Source: Lineus longissimus (lineage: Eukaryota; Nemertea; Pilidiophora; Heteronemertea; Lineidae). From it: 64,000 nucleotides of DNA. Location: contig NC_088324.1 in assembly GCF_910592395.1 (NCBI RefSeq), positions 6,290,953 to 6,354,952 on the forward strand. The letters are read 5' to 3'. Within the stretch, counting starts at the first letter, position 1. Every line of letters begins with the position of its first letter. Below the pieces are notes generated by a model. The model saw nothing but the letters and a program-made list of their open reading frames with translations, did no database searches and was not told where the DNA came from. Positions 1 to 10,764 of the stretch are shown here, in pieces. A program made the position numbers and the translations under genes.

Positions 1-65
1 CATATTTAAATAAATATGGAGCGACGACAACAAGGTATCAACGACAGGAATTTGCATGTACCTAA
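1..65 (+). CDS. U0 PAN exon, last 21 codons (partial)
   Basis: The window opens inside the terminal exon of an upstream unit. Reading from base 3 gives a tail ending RYQRQEFACT and a TAA at 63-65, matching the tails of the PAN exons of U7, U8, U9 and U10. The PAN domain itself lies outside the window. This shows that the array continues to the left. Confidence 0.65.
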   Translation, partial: YLNKYGATTTRYQRQEFACT

Positions 66-852
66 AGTAATAGAGCTCACTATCTAAGGAACAAAGCAAG
101 ATATTACATTTTCATTGAAAACAAGTTGTTGCAAATCATCTGACCCATCTTCTCTGAAAATGGCATGACGATAGCTCTGATAATAAGTGAGCTGCGAGAT
201 AACGACTGAGATGAACAAAAGACAAGGTAGCTCATCAATGTGGTACAAATTAGTTACCGGACTGAAAAATCTAACCCATTTGCACAACTTCACATATTAC
301 CTATTATCCCTGAAAGTAAAAGCTCTCCGCCATGCAGGGTGAATCCCCGTTACAGGTAACTATGCAGCGACGTCAAGCCGATATCAACTACAGGAATTTT
401 GAAAATTAAATCACAGCGAGTGGAGCTGCAAAATGATAATATGCTCCTAGGATGACTGTACGGAAAGTTCGGGTGTCAAGGGGAAAAGGAAATGGGAAAA
501 GCGTAATGCTGAAAGTATAAATCGCTTGAAATCTGCGGGGTTTTTTGGTTGATGCGTTTGATAACAAGTTAGACCTGTAAGAAAGGCAATCTAATGAAGA
601 AAAACGCCGACTCAAATAACGCATGAGAGGATAATAATGACGCAATTAGTCACAAACCACTCAATATTGATGACTCATCGAAAGACTTTAAAAATCTATA
701 TCGTAAATGATGACTTGGATATTTGTACAAATTTTGACTTTCGCTCTTATAAATTGATGATATGTACCACACACATAGTACAAACAATGAGAGCATTGCT
801 GTAAACACAATTGAAAGTTATTCTGAAAATTGTGATCATTGATACCTTTTTT
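66..852. other. Post-PAN intergenic block between U0 and U1
   Basis: This non-coding block recurs after nearly every PAN exon of family 1. It holds a degenerate second copy of the PAN tail at about 335-410 (GCAGCGACGTCAAGCCGATA against GAGCGACGACAACAAGGTAT in the exon), then AT-rich spacer with a short CA repeat. The small open frames here recur as frame accidents in all copies and are not supported as genes. Confidence 0.6.
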
Positions 853-982
853 ATTGGCTACCCGATATATCCTTTCAAACTCAATCTACTTTCCACTCAA
901 GCAAAAAATGATTTATTAATAACAATGACACAAGAAACATTTTGTTTCTCATAGCGAGAACTCGATCAATATAATATATAGA
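853..982 (+). promoter_or_regulatory. U1 candidate promoter
   Basis: An inverted CCAAT box (ATTGG, 853-857) lies about 115 bases upstream of an ATAATATATAGATATT TATA-like stretch (971-986), which is about 220 bases before the SP start codon. Both elements are conserved in all nine units that keep this region. Promoter function is inferred from position and conservation. Confidence 0.45.
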
Positions 983-1201
983 TATTAAACGTATTGACTT
1001 CATATAGATCATATAATGTAATATTACAACGGCGAATTCAAAGCAAAACTGGACATCCCATCGCTATTTTCCAAATGGTTCAAGGCACTAGGTCGTATTC
1101 GACTTGGTACAAGAGTAAGACCGATTATGACAGTTGATCGGAATCATGGCATAGACTCCAAAAACGTGCTGTTAATTGACTTCAACTTTTGTTGGTGTTT
1201 G

Positions 1202-1301
1202 ATGGTGGCATCAGTGATGATTTCGTTGTCATACTTAATGTGCATATGTGTGCTTATAACACTTAATATAGGAGGTGTGACTGCTGGCTCTCCCCCGAAG
1301 G
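1202..1301 (+). CDS. U1 signal-peptide exon (orphan)
   Basis: This exon encodes a 33-residue leader, MVASVMISLSYLMCIC and onward, with a hydrophobic core and a likely cleavage after GVTA. It ends at a strong donor (G|GTAAGA), leaving one base, so the intron is phase 1. The start is placed at MVAS rather than the in-frame ATG at 1127, because family 2 leaders at 16391 and 26571 share MVASVM but have unrelated sequence upstream. No LamG or PAN exon follows before the next leader at 2976: a deletion joins this unit's intron to a later intergenic block near 1853. The exon is therefore an orphan and probably makes no complete product on its own. Confidence 0.6.
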
Positions 1302-1508
1302 GTAAGACAGAGACCACGATATAAGGGCATTGTTGTTCCCAACAAGTTAGTCAGAGATTTGGCTTTAACTTACGAACATAACGTGAAGTCAAAGTACACG
1401 CTATATTCGTGACCTAACATGTTTGAACAACTGACCTCGGGCTAGAACACCGATGATGGGCCAGACGACCATGTGTTAATGAGAGATGAAATGCTTATGA
1501 CCACGTGC

Positions 1509-1520
1509 GGGGGGGGGGGG
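1509..1520 (+). repeat. Poly-G tract, 12 G, in U1 intron 1
   Basis: A pure G run follows an E-box-like CACGTG. The same intronic position carries a G run of different length in every family 1 unit (9, 11, 7, 15 and 13 G in others, or G runs interrupted by A or T). The rest of 1302-1674 is intron with no coding signal. Confidence 0.85.
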
Positions 1521-1674
1521 CTGTCCTCAATTAAAGTCATTATAGTTTAAGTATTCGCTGCAAGAAACTGTCGTTTATGGGTTCTTGTTATTATAATATG
1601 ATTGTTAGCTCTTCTGGATTACAAGCTTGATGGATCTGATCCGGATATACGGTTTGTATATCACAGTACATATG

Positions 1675-1853
1675 CAGTAAGTAGTTTGAATTTCATCGGT
1701 CTTTTCGCAAGTTAGGCCAAACCTTATCAAAGTGTGCGTAATGGGTATAAGAGGGGTGTTCAAAGCACACACTACCGCAAGGAATATTATGACACGATCA
1801 GGACAGATTGTCCTGTCATAGGATAATGTTTAATTCATGCCATTTGAAAAAGA
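1675..1853 (-). mobile_element. pogo element, left-end stub (U1)
   Basis: The stub starts with CAGTAAGT, the terminal inverted repeat of the pogo copies in the other units, and runs for about 180 bases. Sequence then switches from the pogo left arm into the post-PAN block (AAAAAGAC|CAAAGCAAG). The rest of pogo, LamG and PAN are missing, so this is a deletion breakpoint inside the element. Confidence 0.75.
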
Positions 1854-2632
1854 CCAAAGCAAGATATTACATTTTCATTGAAAACAAGTTGTTGTAAATC
1901 ATCTAACTCATCTTCTCTGAAAATGGCATGACGATAGCATTGATAATAAGAGAGTTGCGAGCTAACGACTAAGATAAACAAAAAACAAGGTAGCTCATCA
2001 ATGTGGTACAAATTAGTTACGTGACTGAAAAATCTAACCCATTTGTACAACTTCACATATTACCAATTATCCCTGAAAGTAAAAGCTCTCCGCCATGCAG
2101 GGTGAATCCCCTCTACAGGTAACTATGCAGCGACGTCAAGCCGATATCAACTACAGGAATTTTGAAAAAAAATCACAGCGAGTTGAGCTGCAAAAATGAT
2201 AATATGCTCCTTGGATGTCTGTACGGAAAGTTCAGGTGGAAAGGGAAAAGGGAAATGGGAAAATCGTAATGCTGAAAGTATAAATCGCTTGAAATCTGCG
2301 GGGTTTTTTTGGTTGATGCGTTTGATAACAAGTTAGACCTGTAAGAAAGGCAAATTAATGAAGAAAAACGCCGACTCATATAACGCATGAGACGATAATA
2401 ATGACGCAATTAGTCACAAACAGCTCAATATTGATGACTCATCGAAAGTCTTTAAATATCTATAATGTAAATGATGACTTGGATATTTGTACAAATTTTG
2501 ACTTTCGCTCTTATAAATTAATGATATGTACCACACACACACGAACAACGAGAGCATTGCTGTAAATACAATTGAAAGTTATTCCAAATTGTGATCATTG
2601 AAATTACAGGTGATAAAGATTGATACCTTTTT
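1854..2632. other. Post-PAN intergenic block before U2
   Basis: This region is homologous to 84-852 and includes the degenerate PAN-tail copy near 2095-2170. It reaches this position without any PAN exon upstream because of the deletion at about 1853. I see no coding signal. Confidence 0.6.
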
Positions 2633-2766
2633 TATTGGCCACCCGATATATCCTTTCAAACTCAATCTACTTTCCACTCAAGCAAAAAATGATTTATTAA
2701 TAACAAAGACACAAGAAACATTTTGTTTCTCATAGCGAGAACTCGATCAATATAATATATAGATAT
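2633..2766 (+). promoter_or_regulatory. U2 candidate promoter
   Basis: ATTGG near 2634 and TATAATATAT at 2751-2760 repeat the spacing seen upstream of U1. Confidence 0.45.
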
Positions 2767-2975
2767 TAAACGTATTGACTTCATATAGTTCATATAATGT
2801 AATATTACAACGGCGAATTCAAAGCAAAACTGGACATCCCATCGCTATTTTCCAAATGGTTCAAGGCACTAGGTCGTATTCGACTTGGTACAAGAGTAAG
2901 ACGACAGTTGATCGGAATCATGGCATAGATTCCAAAAAGGTGCTGTTGATTGACTTCAACTTTTGTTGGTGTTTG

Positions 2976-3075
2976 ATGGTGGCATCAGTGATGATTTCGT
3001 TGTCATACTTTATGTGCACTTGTGCACTTATAACACTTAATATAGGAGGTGTGACTGCTGGCTCTCCCCCGAAAG
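2976..3075 (+). CDS. U2 signal-peptide exon (orphan)
   Basis: This is a 33-residue hydrophobic leader, MVASVMISLSYFMCTC, with likely cleavage after GVTA and a phase-1 donor (G|GTAAGA at 3075/3076). The open frame extends upstream because four bases are missing there relative to U1, but the conserved start remains MVAS. Downstream the unit contains a G run (3283-3291) and the left half of pogo. It then fuses to a truncated leader exon at 4471, so it has no LamG or PAN exon of its own. Splicing onward to the U3 LamG exon at 7336 is possible in principle and cannot be excluded. Confidence 0.6.
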
Positions 3076-3491
3076 GTAAGATAGAGACCACGATATAAGG
3101 GCATTGTTGTTCCCAACAAGTTAGTCAGTGATTTGGCTTTAACTTACGAACATAACGTGAAGTCAAAGTACACGCTATATTCGTGACCTAACATGTTTGA
3201 ACAACTGGCCTCGGCCTAGAACACCGATGATGGGCCAGACGAGCATGTGTTAATGAGAGATGAAATGCTTGTGACCACGTACGGGGGGGGGCTGTTCTCA
3301 ATTAAAGTCTCTATAGTTTAAGTATTCGCTGGAAGAAACTGTCGTTTATGGGTTCTAGTACTTTTTTTCACAAACGCTTATTAGAAATATTACAAATACT
3401 AATGTTATTATAATATGATTGTTAGCTCTTCTGGATTACAAGCTTGATGGATCTGATCCGGATATACGGTTTGTATATCACAGTACATATA

Positions 3492-4470
3492 CAGTAAGTA
3501 GATTGAATTTTATCGGTCTTTTCGCAAGTTAGGCCAAACCTTATCAAAGTGTGCGTAATGGGTACAAGAGGGTGTTCAAAGCACACACTACCGCAAGGAA
3601 TATTATGACACGATCAGGACAGATTGTCCTGTCATAGGATAATGTTCAATTCATGCCATTTGAAAATGACATGAGTAAGCCAAAGGTTGAAGAAAGCATT
3701 GATGCATTCTGATTTGAATGATCACTTAACTTTGAATGGGCCTGGATCAGTAGATGACTGACCAACACTAAAGCTGACCTGTCCGAAATTACACTTTATT
3801 TCCAATCATGAAAAATTCAGTACATTCGGTTTTTGAAAATGTCCTTTTCTAAATCAAGTCTCATTACTTTTAAGGTACATTCAGATTTCTGACCATGGGA
3901 ACAGTGGAAATATAAGGCATCACCTGGATCATTATTCTCAAGGTCATCAACATCAAACTCATTGTCCTCAGCATCTTCATCTGCATCTTCGAGAAGGTCA
4001 TTAGCAATATATTTTGTACTCCCCGTTTTCATTCGGGACGAGTCCGGCTACCTGAAAGGCACGTGCTGTGGATTCAGGAGGGACGTCATCCCAGGCTCGG
4101 CTATGTAGAACAGATGCAAGGTGTATTCTGGGACTGGTGCCATCGGCTGCAGTATTTGCATGCTTCCAGTCTTTCCAGCGGCGCTGACATGAGCTTTAAA
4201 TGCCCTCATAATGGTCAAGTCCAAAGGTTGACTCATAGATATGCACTGCGCGGGAATGTTATCAAGGAGATCACCAGCTCCTACAATAGGGGCACAGAAT
4301 TCATCAGCCAAGTGAGGTCTTAACTGATCTAAGAGTAAAAGCCTTGTATTTGGTTCAAATTCACCAATGAATGGAGAAAAGACTTCATCAAGCCAATGTT
4401 GGAGTGTGTCATGATTCCCCCACCCTGACCGTGATGAAGTGACGCGGACATTTACAGGAATGTTTCCAAG
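3492..4470 (-). mobile_element. pogo element, left half (U2)
   Basis: It begins at the CAGTAAGT terminal repeat after TA and carries the 3' half of the transposase on the minus strand. It is cut at 4470, where pogo sequence (TGTTTCCAAG) runs straight into the interior of an SP exon (TCATATGTGC). An AATAAA on the minus strand near 3795-3805 would serve as the transposase polyadenylation signal. Confidence 0.8.
3817..4470 (-). pseudogene. pogo transposase, C-terminal half (U2)
   Basis: The minus strand encodes the end of a pogo/Tigger DDE transposase: a stretch containing SQPLDLTIMRAFKAHVS, which carries the third catalytic Asp (QPLD), followed by an acidic tail (LLEDADEDAEDNE) and a stop at 3817. 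The frame changes once near 4040. The N-terminal DNA-binding half and the first catalytic position are missing because of the junction at 4470, so the gene cannot be functional. Confidence 0.75.
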
Positions 4471-4530
4471 TCATATGTGCACTTATAACACTTAATATAG
4501 GAGGTGTGACTGCTGGCTCTCCCCCGAAGG
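4471..4530 (+). pseudogene. U3 signal-peptide exon, 5' truncated
   Basis: Only the last 60 bases of the leader exon remain, with the phase-1 donor G|GTAAGA intact. The start codon and the first half of the hydrophobic core were replaced by pogo sequence. The downstream LamG (7336) and PAN (9475) exons are open, so U3 needs a leader from U1 or U2 to be secreted. An 11-G run lies downstream at 4738-4748. Confidence 0.75.
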
Positions 4531-4902
4531 GTAAGACAGAGACTACGATATAAGGGCATTGTTGTTCCCAACAAGTTAGTCAGAGATTTGGCTTTAACTT
4601 ACGAACATAACGTGAAGTCAAAGTACACGCTATATTCGTGACCTAACATGTTTGAACAACTGACCTCGGGCTAGAACACCGATGATGGCCCAGACGACCA
4701 TGTGTTAATGAGAGATGAAATGCTTATGACCACGTGCGGGGGGGGGGGCTGTCCTCAATTAAAGTCATTATAGTTTAAGTATTCGCTGCAAGAAACTGTC
4801 GTTTATGGGTTCTTGTTATTATAATATGATTGTTAGCTCTTCTGGATTACAAGCTTGATGGATCTGATCCGGATATACGGTTTGTATATCACAGCACATT
4901 TG

Positions 4903-6991
4903 CAGTAAGTAGTTTGAATTTTATCGGTCTTATCGCAAGTTAGGCCAAACCTTATCAAAGTGAGTGTGCGTAATGGGTACAAGAGGGGTGTTCAAAGCAC
5001 ACACTACCGCAAGGAATATTATGACACGATCAGGACAGATTGTCCTGTCATAGGATAATGTTTAATTCATGCCATTTGAAAAAGACATGAGTAAGCCAAA
5101 GTTTGAAGAAAGCATTGATGCATTCTGATTTGAATGATCACTTAACTTTGAATGGGCCTAGATCAGTAGATGACTGACCAACACTAAAGCTGACCTGTCC
5201 GTAATTACACTTTATTTCCAATCATGAAAAATTCAGTACATTCGGTGTTTGAAAATGTCCTTTTCTAAATCAAGTCTCATTACTTTTAAGGTACATTTAG
5301 ATTTCTGACCATAGGAACAGTGGAATTATAAGGCATCACCTGGATCATTATTCTTAAGGTCATCAAAATCAATCTCATTGTCCTCAGCATCTTCATCTTC
5401 CAGAAGGTCATCAGCAATATTTCTGTACTCCCTGTTTTCATTCGGGACGAGTCCGCCTACCTGAAAGGCACGTGCTTTGGATTCAGGAGGACGTCATCCA
5501 AAGCTCGGCTATGTAGAACAGATGCAAAGGGTATTCTGGGACAGGTGCCATCGGCTGCAGTATTTGCATGCTTCCAGTCTTTCCAGCGGCGCTGACGTGA
5601 GCTCTAAATGCCCTCATAATGGTCAAGTCCAAAGGTTGACTCATAGATGTGCACCGCGCAGGAATGTTATCAAGGAGCACACCAGCTTCTACAATAGGGG
5701 CACAGCATTCATCAGCCAATTGAAGTCTAAACTGATCTAAGAGTAAAAGCCTTGTATTTGGTTCAAATTCACCAATGAATTGAAAAAGACTTCATCAAGC
5801 CAATGTTGGAGTGTGTCATGATTCCCCCACCCTGACCGTGATGAAGTGACACGGACATTTTCAGGAATGTTTTCAAGTCCACGAATTTCTCGGATGAAGC
5901 CTGGTTCTCTGAACACAATATGGGCTTGCTTTTTTTCCCCATTAGATCCAATTGTCAACCCAACGGTGCATCCTAAATAAGAATTGCCCCTTGAAGTTTT
6001 AACGTCAACATCCCTCTATCCCGGAGTAGCTGCCGTATACATGGGCAGAAAGTCCAACTGACAAAAGGTTATGTTGCCTCACTGTGTCCCTAACGTTTCC
6101 TTGAAATCGGCGGACACGCTCATTAGCGTCAGCTAGAATCGAAGTCGTGTTTCTTGTCTTGCGACGAAATACAATACGTTTCCGTTTCATGAAATCGCTG
6201 ATCCATCCTGGAGAGCGCTGAAAGAGGGACCGTTCCGGTCGGTTCAAAAGGTAGTTGTCTCTATCATCACCTGGAAGCTCATCCCACCAGCGGTGGAATT
6301 CCAGCTCGGCAGCATGGACCAGATCACCTCTGGAGACGGGGAGGGCAAGACGAGAAATTCGAGAAATCGGTTGTGAACCTGCTCCTCCACTTGTGGCCAT
6401 ATCTGTCGTGGTCGCTTCTGACCCTCCTACTTAGGGCATTGTTCTCGGCCTGCTCCATTGACGTTTCCCGATTTGCTATCCATCTTCGCAATGACGTAAC
6501 TGCCAACCTGAAGCGTCTGGCATACTCTGCCACATTAAGCAGCCAACCATGTTCAATCACATGTTCGCAATCGAGGACGCGGGCGCAATCGTGCAGTTAC
6601 ACTATAGCTGTTGTGACGTCTTGGTAGTCTAGAACTAGCAACTTCATCATCCTCATCAGTGTCCATACCAATGGCAGCTGAGAGTATGAGCGCAAAATAC
6701 AACAAATGTTTTCGAATTTTCGCATTGGGCATTATCTCCAGCTGGAAAAGGTCTGTTCTGAAGCTTATAGGCCTGCATGGACCATAAACCTACCTGTACC
6801 TATTACATCACGGCAATAATCGAGTCAAACAGACCACACGCATGGGGACATCAAGCCTGGCTGAAAATTGATTAGGCCAAGTTGACGCTACTCCAGGATC
6901 TAATGCTTACCTGATTTCTCCCATTGTGGGCCTCAAATTGGTTTTGGCTGTAAATTAGGCCGAAGACCGATCCGAAAATCCGAACTTACTG
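4903..6991 (-). mobile_element. pogo/Tigger element, full length (U3)
   Basis: The left end CAGTAAGT (4903) and the right end ACTTACTG (to 6991) are inverted repeats that match for about 26 bases, continuing into ATTTTATCGGTCTT. The right end is followed by TA; the left flanking TA has mutated to TG. The length is 2089 bases. Family 2 units lack the element at this intron site (about 16950 and 27140), which gives the empty site. A hairpin (AGGACA-GAT-TGTCCT) lies near the left end. Confidence 0.85.
5233..6732 (-). pseudogene. pogo transposase, degenerate (U3)
   Basis: On the minus strand the parts follow in order. The N-terminal region contains VAEYARRFRLAVTSLRRWI, a helix-turn-helix. A CENP-B/Tc5-type helix-turn-helix follows (SPGWISDFMKRKR). 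The DDE core holds VVFREP-like and QPLDLTIMRAFRAHVS segments, and an acidic tail ends at 5233. The gene is split over at least four frames. A 20-base deletion at about 6070 removes the segment around the first catalytic position (the NMNET region of other copies). It is a dead copy. Confidence 0.8.
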
Positions 6992-7335
6992 TATATAGTA
7001 ACTGGCTTCAGGCCACTTCGGGTCACTTTAGCCCAATGGTAATAGGCAGGTTTCGCACCGTTACGAACTACGAAAACCGAGCACGAAAATAGAAAGAAGA
7101 CGAAGAAATATTCTCATAGGGGAGCAAAATCTAAAGTCTTCTCCTGCTTGTTGGCTGGGGAAGCCTAATGTAACGAAGAATTAGAAATAGTTTTATTGTA
7201 ATAGTGGATTAAAATCAATAGTCTTCACCAGCCAACAAGCTTCATTAACAATTCACCTTACAGCCGGAAAGCAACTATCACTTATATGTTTACCATCCCG
7301 TGACCAGCTCAATTTTTATCTTTTTTATTTCGTAG

Positions 7336-7901
7336 CCTATCTGGAAGTGCGAAGTACGTTGAGTCTCTAGTTTTTGGGAAAGTGCTTCAGTTTAATGATA
7401 AGCACGCATCTGCAACTCTACCTTATATAAATACATTCAAATACAAACAGATTACAATTACCTTTTATATAAGATTCCTTCCGTACAAGCTTGCCCAGAA
7501 TATGTGGGTACATTTCTATACTGATGTAGAAAGAATTAGCGTAGGAGATAACCCACACAAGGAAGTGGAGATTGGTGTTTGGCACACGGATACCTCTAAA
7601 CATATCAATGCACGAGACTTTTTCCACTTTTCAGTCGGCTATCAATCGATTGTCAGTCGCAAATGTTGGCAGCATTTTGCTGTTACAATTACCAGGAATA
7701 TATCTACTCCTAAGCCCCATGTCAAACTTTATAGGAACGGGAACCTCTTAAGAATGACAAAGTATAAGCGATATAAAAAAACGCATATGTGGAGAAAGGT
7801 TTCATTTTTGGGTAAATTCATTCAAATGAATCAAATGTCCAATTTTAGGTTTTACCCAACTATCGTGACAAAACTGGATATTTTATGGGGCAAAAAAAGA
7901 G
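7336..7901 (+). CDS. U3 LamG exon
   Basis: This exon encodes about 188 codons of a laminin-G/concanavalin-A-like domain (Laminin_G_3 type) for an extracellular protein. Diagnostic segments are FGKVLQFNDKHASATLPYI, then ITITFYIRF, WQHFAVTIT, VKLYRNGNLL and the closing MSNFRFYP. The fold normally binds carbohydrate, protein or membrane ligands; no ligand can be named. The acceptor is TTTCGTAG at 7328-7335 and the donor GAG|GTAGGT at 7901, phase 1, matching the PAN exon acceptor. A phase conflict exists at the 5' side: the leader leaves one base but this exon needs two. An alternative CAG acceptor at 7305-7307 would restore frame. The 344 bases between pogo and the exon show no other gene. Confidence 0.8.
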
Positions 7902-9474
7902 GTAGGTTGGTCAACTCGTTAATTATCTGAGCCGGAGGGCTTCACCACGACTTTGAAGACGAGTTTATTATTTTCATATTATGCACTGGTCCGAATAGGA
8001 ATTTTAGGATATTATTGTGCTGGGAGACGTAGTTTTCTTGTGAAAACTTAAATTCATGTTGACATTAGACGACTGTAATTCACTATCCAATCAGTCGTAA
8101 ATGAGCATCATCAGATACCTACGCTAATCAAATAAAAAATCAGCATCGGTCGGAATGGTTCAACCAAATTCTTGTGTCAGGAAACATCAGGATAATGGCC
8201 AATATTACTACAGTTCATCAAACGTTATCAGCAAGTTGGTATTTCGAGGACGAAATATCCTATGGAAATGTTAGTCTACATATGCAAGTTGTGGCAATAT
8301 TTAGATTTTTTAGCATGCGAAATGTCCCCAAAAGGAATGGGTTTATTTTTCTCCTTTTTTTTTAACAAACAATACTTCTGAATGCTTTTGACGATCTATA
8401 AATTTTGTTTGTACCCTTAGTTATAAGAAAACACGATTTTCTTAAATGTTCCCCCTCAACTCTTCATTAACAGGGTCACTGAAGGCAGTGAAGGCCGTGT
8501 TGCTTTGCCGTGATTTGTTGGGCTGAAGCCTTGCAAACTACGCCTTTTCTTTCCCACTTTTCTAATTGTTCGAAGCCAACTTAGGAAAAGATGACGAATG
8601 TACGCACTGCCAGTGTATTTTTATGTGTTCAAGCAATTACAAGTTACGTCATCTGCCACCGAGGTTGTTTGGGGCTCTCCCTGATTCGCCAAGCAAAAAG
8701 GAAACATCTATATCTACAGCGAGACGTCACAGCGTAGATCCATGGCTCCATGCAGCGCCTTACTAGTGCATCGGTCCTCATAGAGAGGATCGACGCATGG
8801 AGGGCTGACTCGGTGCAAATCGGAGTCAACATCGGAATAGCATGATAATTCGAGCAGATTTTGAATTTTTCCTTTTTTTGTGAAATTTGTCGATGGAAAC
8901 AACTTTATAGAGGTGACTGGGCAGCCGACAGCTTGGGAAAACTGCCCTTCAATTACTAATACCAACGGTCCTCCGAAGAAGCATATATCGGCTGAAATTT
9001 AAATATTAGCTTCTTGTCTCCTCCAATAATGAACTTTGGAATAGCTTTATAGTACAATTTGAGAAATATTGGCATCTGTTCAACGAGATAGCTGCCGAAA
9101 CATGAGCATTAGTTGCAGCGAACATATGCCGAACAGGGTATATCGCAAAAGCTTTCTTCATTCTTGATATTGTGCTGCTCGAGGGGAAATTGCTAAAAAC
9201 AATGCATAGGCCTATTTGTGAATGTGGCAGTTGTCTTTATGTCTATAAACACCTCGAGAGCTTTTTCAAGTAATAAAAGCTTATCAGCTATCCAGATCAG
9301 AGTTCAATATATTTACAGTAATATAGTAATATGTCTATAGAAAGAGAAGTTCCTTATATGTAAATTGTCGATCAGACGAATGCTAAGCCAGCTATGTGCC
9401 AAAGTATAAACCAGGCACAAGACCAATGATACTGGGTCAATGAAGTTTTGTTAATGCTTTCGACTCTTCCGTAG
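7902..9474 (+). other. U3 LamG-PAN intron
   Basis: The intron runs from GTAGGT to TCTTCCGTAG. It holds the 270-base repeat at 8700-8971 and otherwise AT-rich spacer conserved in U7 and U10. Small open frames such as the one at 8174-8365 are not kept intact in the other units. Confidence 0.6.
8700..8971 (-). repeat. 270-base dispersed element, orientation A (U3)
   Basis: Read on the minus strand it gives an open frame containing KKGKIQNLLELSCYSDVDSD and a later RCTSKAL. The homologous segments in U5 and U6 (18830 and 29079) lie in the opposite orientation and also stay open over the same stretch. It is either an inverted segment or an unrecognised mobile element; I do not recognise the peptide. 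Confidence 0.6.
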
Positions 9475-9749
9475 CATTCTTGTTTACCAAACAAGGAACA
9501 GTGCACGAAACTTCACAGGAATTAGTAGTTGTGGACCATATTCGATCTAAGCTTGATTGTACAAGAGAATGTTTGAGACAATTCATGACTAGTGAGGCAG
9601 AAAAGTGTCTCGGGTTCCTTTTCGAAGTCAGAAGGACCAGTTGTGCAGTTTACCAAGTATTTGTGTCGATCTCATCTTTAAATAATTATGGAGCGACGAC
9701 AACAAGGTATCAACGACAAACGACAGGAATTTGCAAGCACCTAAAGTAA
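9475..9749 (+). CDS. U3 PAN/apple exon, terminal
   Basis: The exon begins after TCTTCCGTAG with CA, which completes the phase-1 codon left by the LamG exon. It encodes FLFTKQGTVHETSQELVV and a PAN/apple-type pattern with four cysteines, DCTREC then KCLGF then TSC, spaced C-x3-C-x11-C-x11-C. PAN modules mediate protein or carbohydrate contacts in secreted proteins. The stop comes about 27 codons after the last Cys. This copy has seven extra bases in the tail (around 9718), which changes its last residues from QEFACT to TTGICKHLK. An alternative reading is a donor at 9657 (CAA|GTATTT), making the exon internal. Confidence 0.75.
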
Positions 9750-10312
9750 TAGAGCTTACTATCTAAGGAACAAAGCAAGATATTACATTTTCATTGACAA
9801 CAATTAAGTTGTTGTAAATCATCTGACCCATCTGCTCTGAAAATTGCATGACGATAGCACTGAAAATAAGTGATCTGCGAGCTAACGACTGAGATAAACA
9901 AAAGACAAGGTAGCTTATCAATGTGCTACAAATTCGTTACGTGACTGAAAAATCTAACCCACTTGCAAAACTTCACATATTACCTATTATCCCTGAAAGT
10001 AAAAGCTCGGTAAGTTTGATAACAAGTTAGACCTGTAAGAAAGGCAAACTAATGAAGAAAAACGCCGACTCATATAACGCATGAGACGATAATAATGACG
10101 CAATTAGTCACAAACAGCTCAATATTGATGACTCATCGGAAGACTTTAATATGATGACTTGGATATTTGTAAAATTTTGACTTTCGCTCTAATTAATTAA
10201 TGATATGTACCACACACACACAAACAACGAGAGCATTGCTGTAAATACAATTGAAAGTTATTCCAAATTATGATCATTGAAATTGCAGGTGATAAAGATT
10301 GATACCTTTATT
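9750..10312. other. Intergenic block between U3 and U4, internally deleted
   Basis: This is the post-PAN block, but at about 10018 it jumps from AAAAGCTC to GGTAAGTTTGATAAC. About 250 bases found in other units, including the degenerate PAN-tail copy, are lost. No gene is seen. Confidence 0.6.
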
Positions 10313-10452
10313 ATTGGCCACCCGATATATCCTTTCAAACTCAATCTACTTTCCACTCAAGCAAAAAATGATTTATTAATAACAAAGACACAAGAAACAT
10401 TTTGTTTCTCATAGCGAGAACTCGATCAATATAATACTATATAGATATTAAA
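10313..10452 (+). promoter_or_regulatory. U4 candidate promoter
   Basis: ATTGG at about 10313 and the TATA-like ATAATACTATATAGATATT at 10431-10449. Three extra bases interrupt the TATA-like run compared with U1. Confidence 0.4.
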
Positions 10453-10664
10453 CGTATTGACTTCATCTAGTTCATATAATGTAATAATACAACGGTGAAT
10501 TCAAAGCAAAACTGGACATCCCATCGCTAATTTCCAAATGGTTCAAGGCACGATGTCGTATTTGACTTGGTACAAGAGTAAGACCGATTATGACAGTTGA
10601 TCGGAATCATGGCATAGATTCCAAAAACGTGCTGTTAATTGACTTCAACTTTTGTTGGTGTTTG

Positions 10665-10764
10665 ATGGTGGCATCAGTGGTGATTTCGTGGTCATACGTT
10701 ATGTGCATTTGTGTGCTGACAACACTTAATATAGGAGGTGTGACTGCTGGCTCTCCTCCGAAAG
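10665..10764 (+). CDS. U4 signal-peptide exon (orphan)
   Basis: This 33-residue leader reads MVASVVISWSYVMCIC, with a hydrophobic core, likely cleavage after GVTA, and a phase-1 donor (G|GTAAGA at 10764/10765). The unit continues with G runs (10972-10978 and 10980-10987) and the left half of pogo. It then fuses at about 12121 to the interior of a family 2 leader exon. It therefore lacks its own LamG and PAN exons. It could serve the U5 LamG exon only by splicing over the intervening leader exons. Confidence 0.6.

Noticed and set aside
84-645. Minus-strand open frames of 69-79 codons after each PAN exon
   Set aside because: They recur only because the block is repeated. Frames shift and stop codons differ between copies, and no domain is recognisable.
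1127-1201. In-frame upstream ATG (MTVDRNHG) as the leader start
   Set aside because: Family 2 leaders at 16391 and 26571 share MVASVM but have unrelated upstream sequence, and the 25 extra residues would precede the hydrophobic core.
4048-4323. Opposite-strand 86-87-codon frame over the pogo DDE region
   Set aside because: The minus-strand reading contains the transposase motif QPLD and RAFKAH; the plus-strand reading is its complement.
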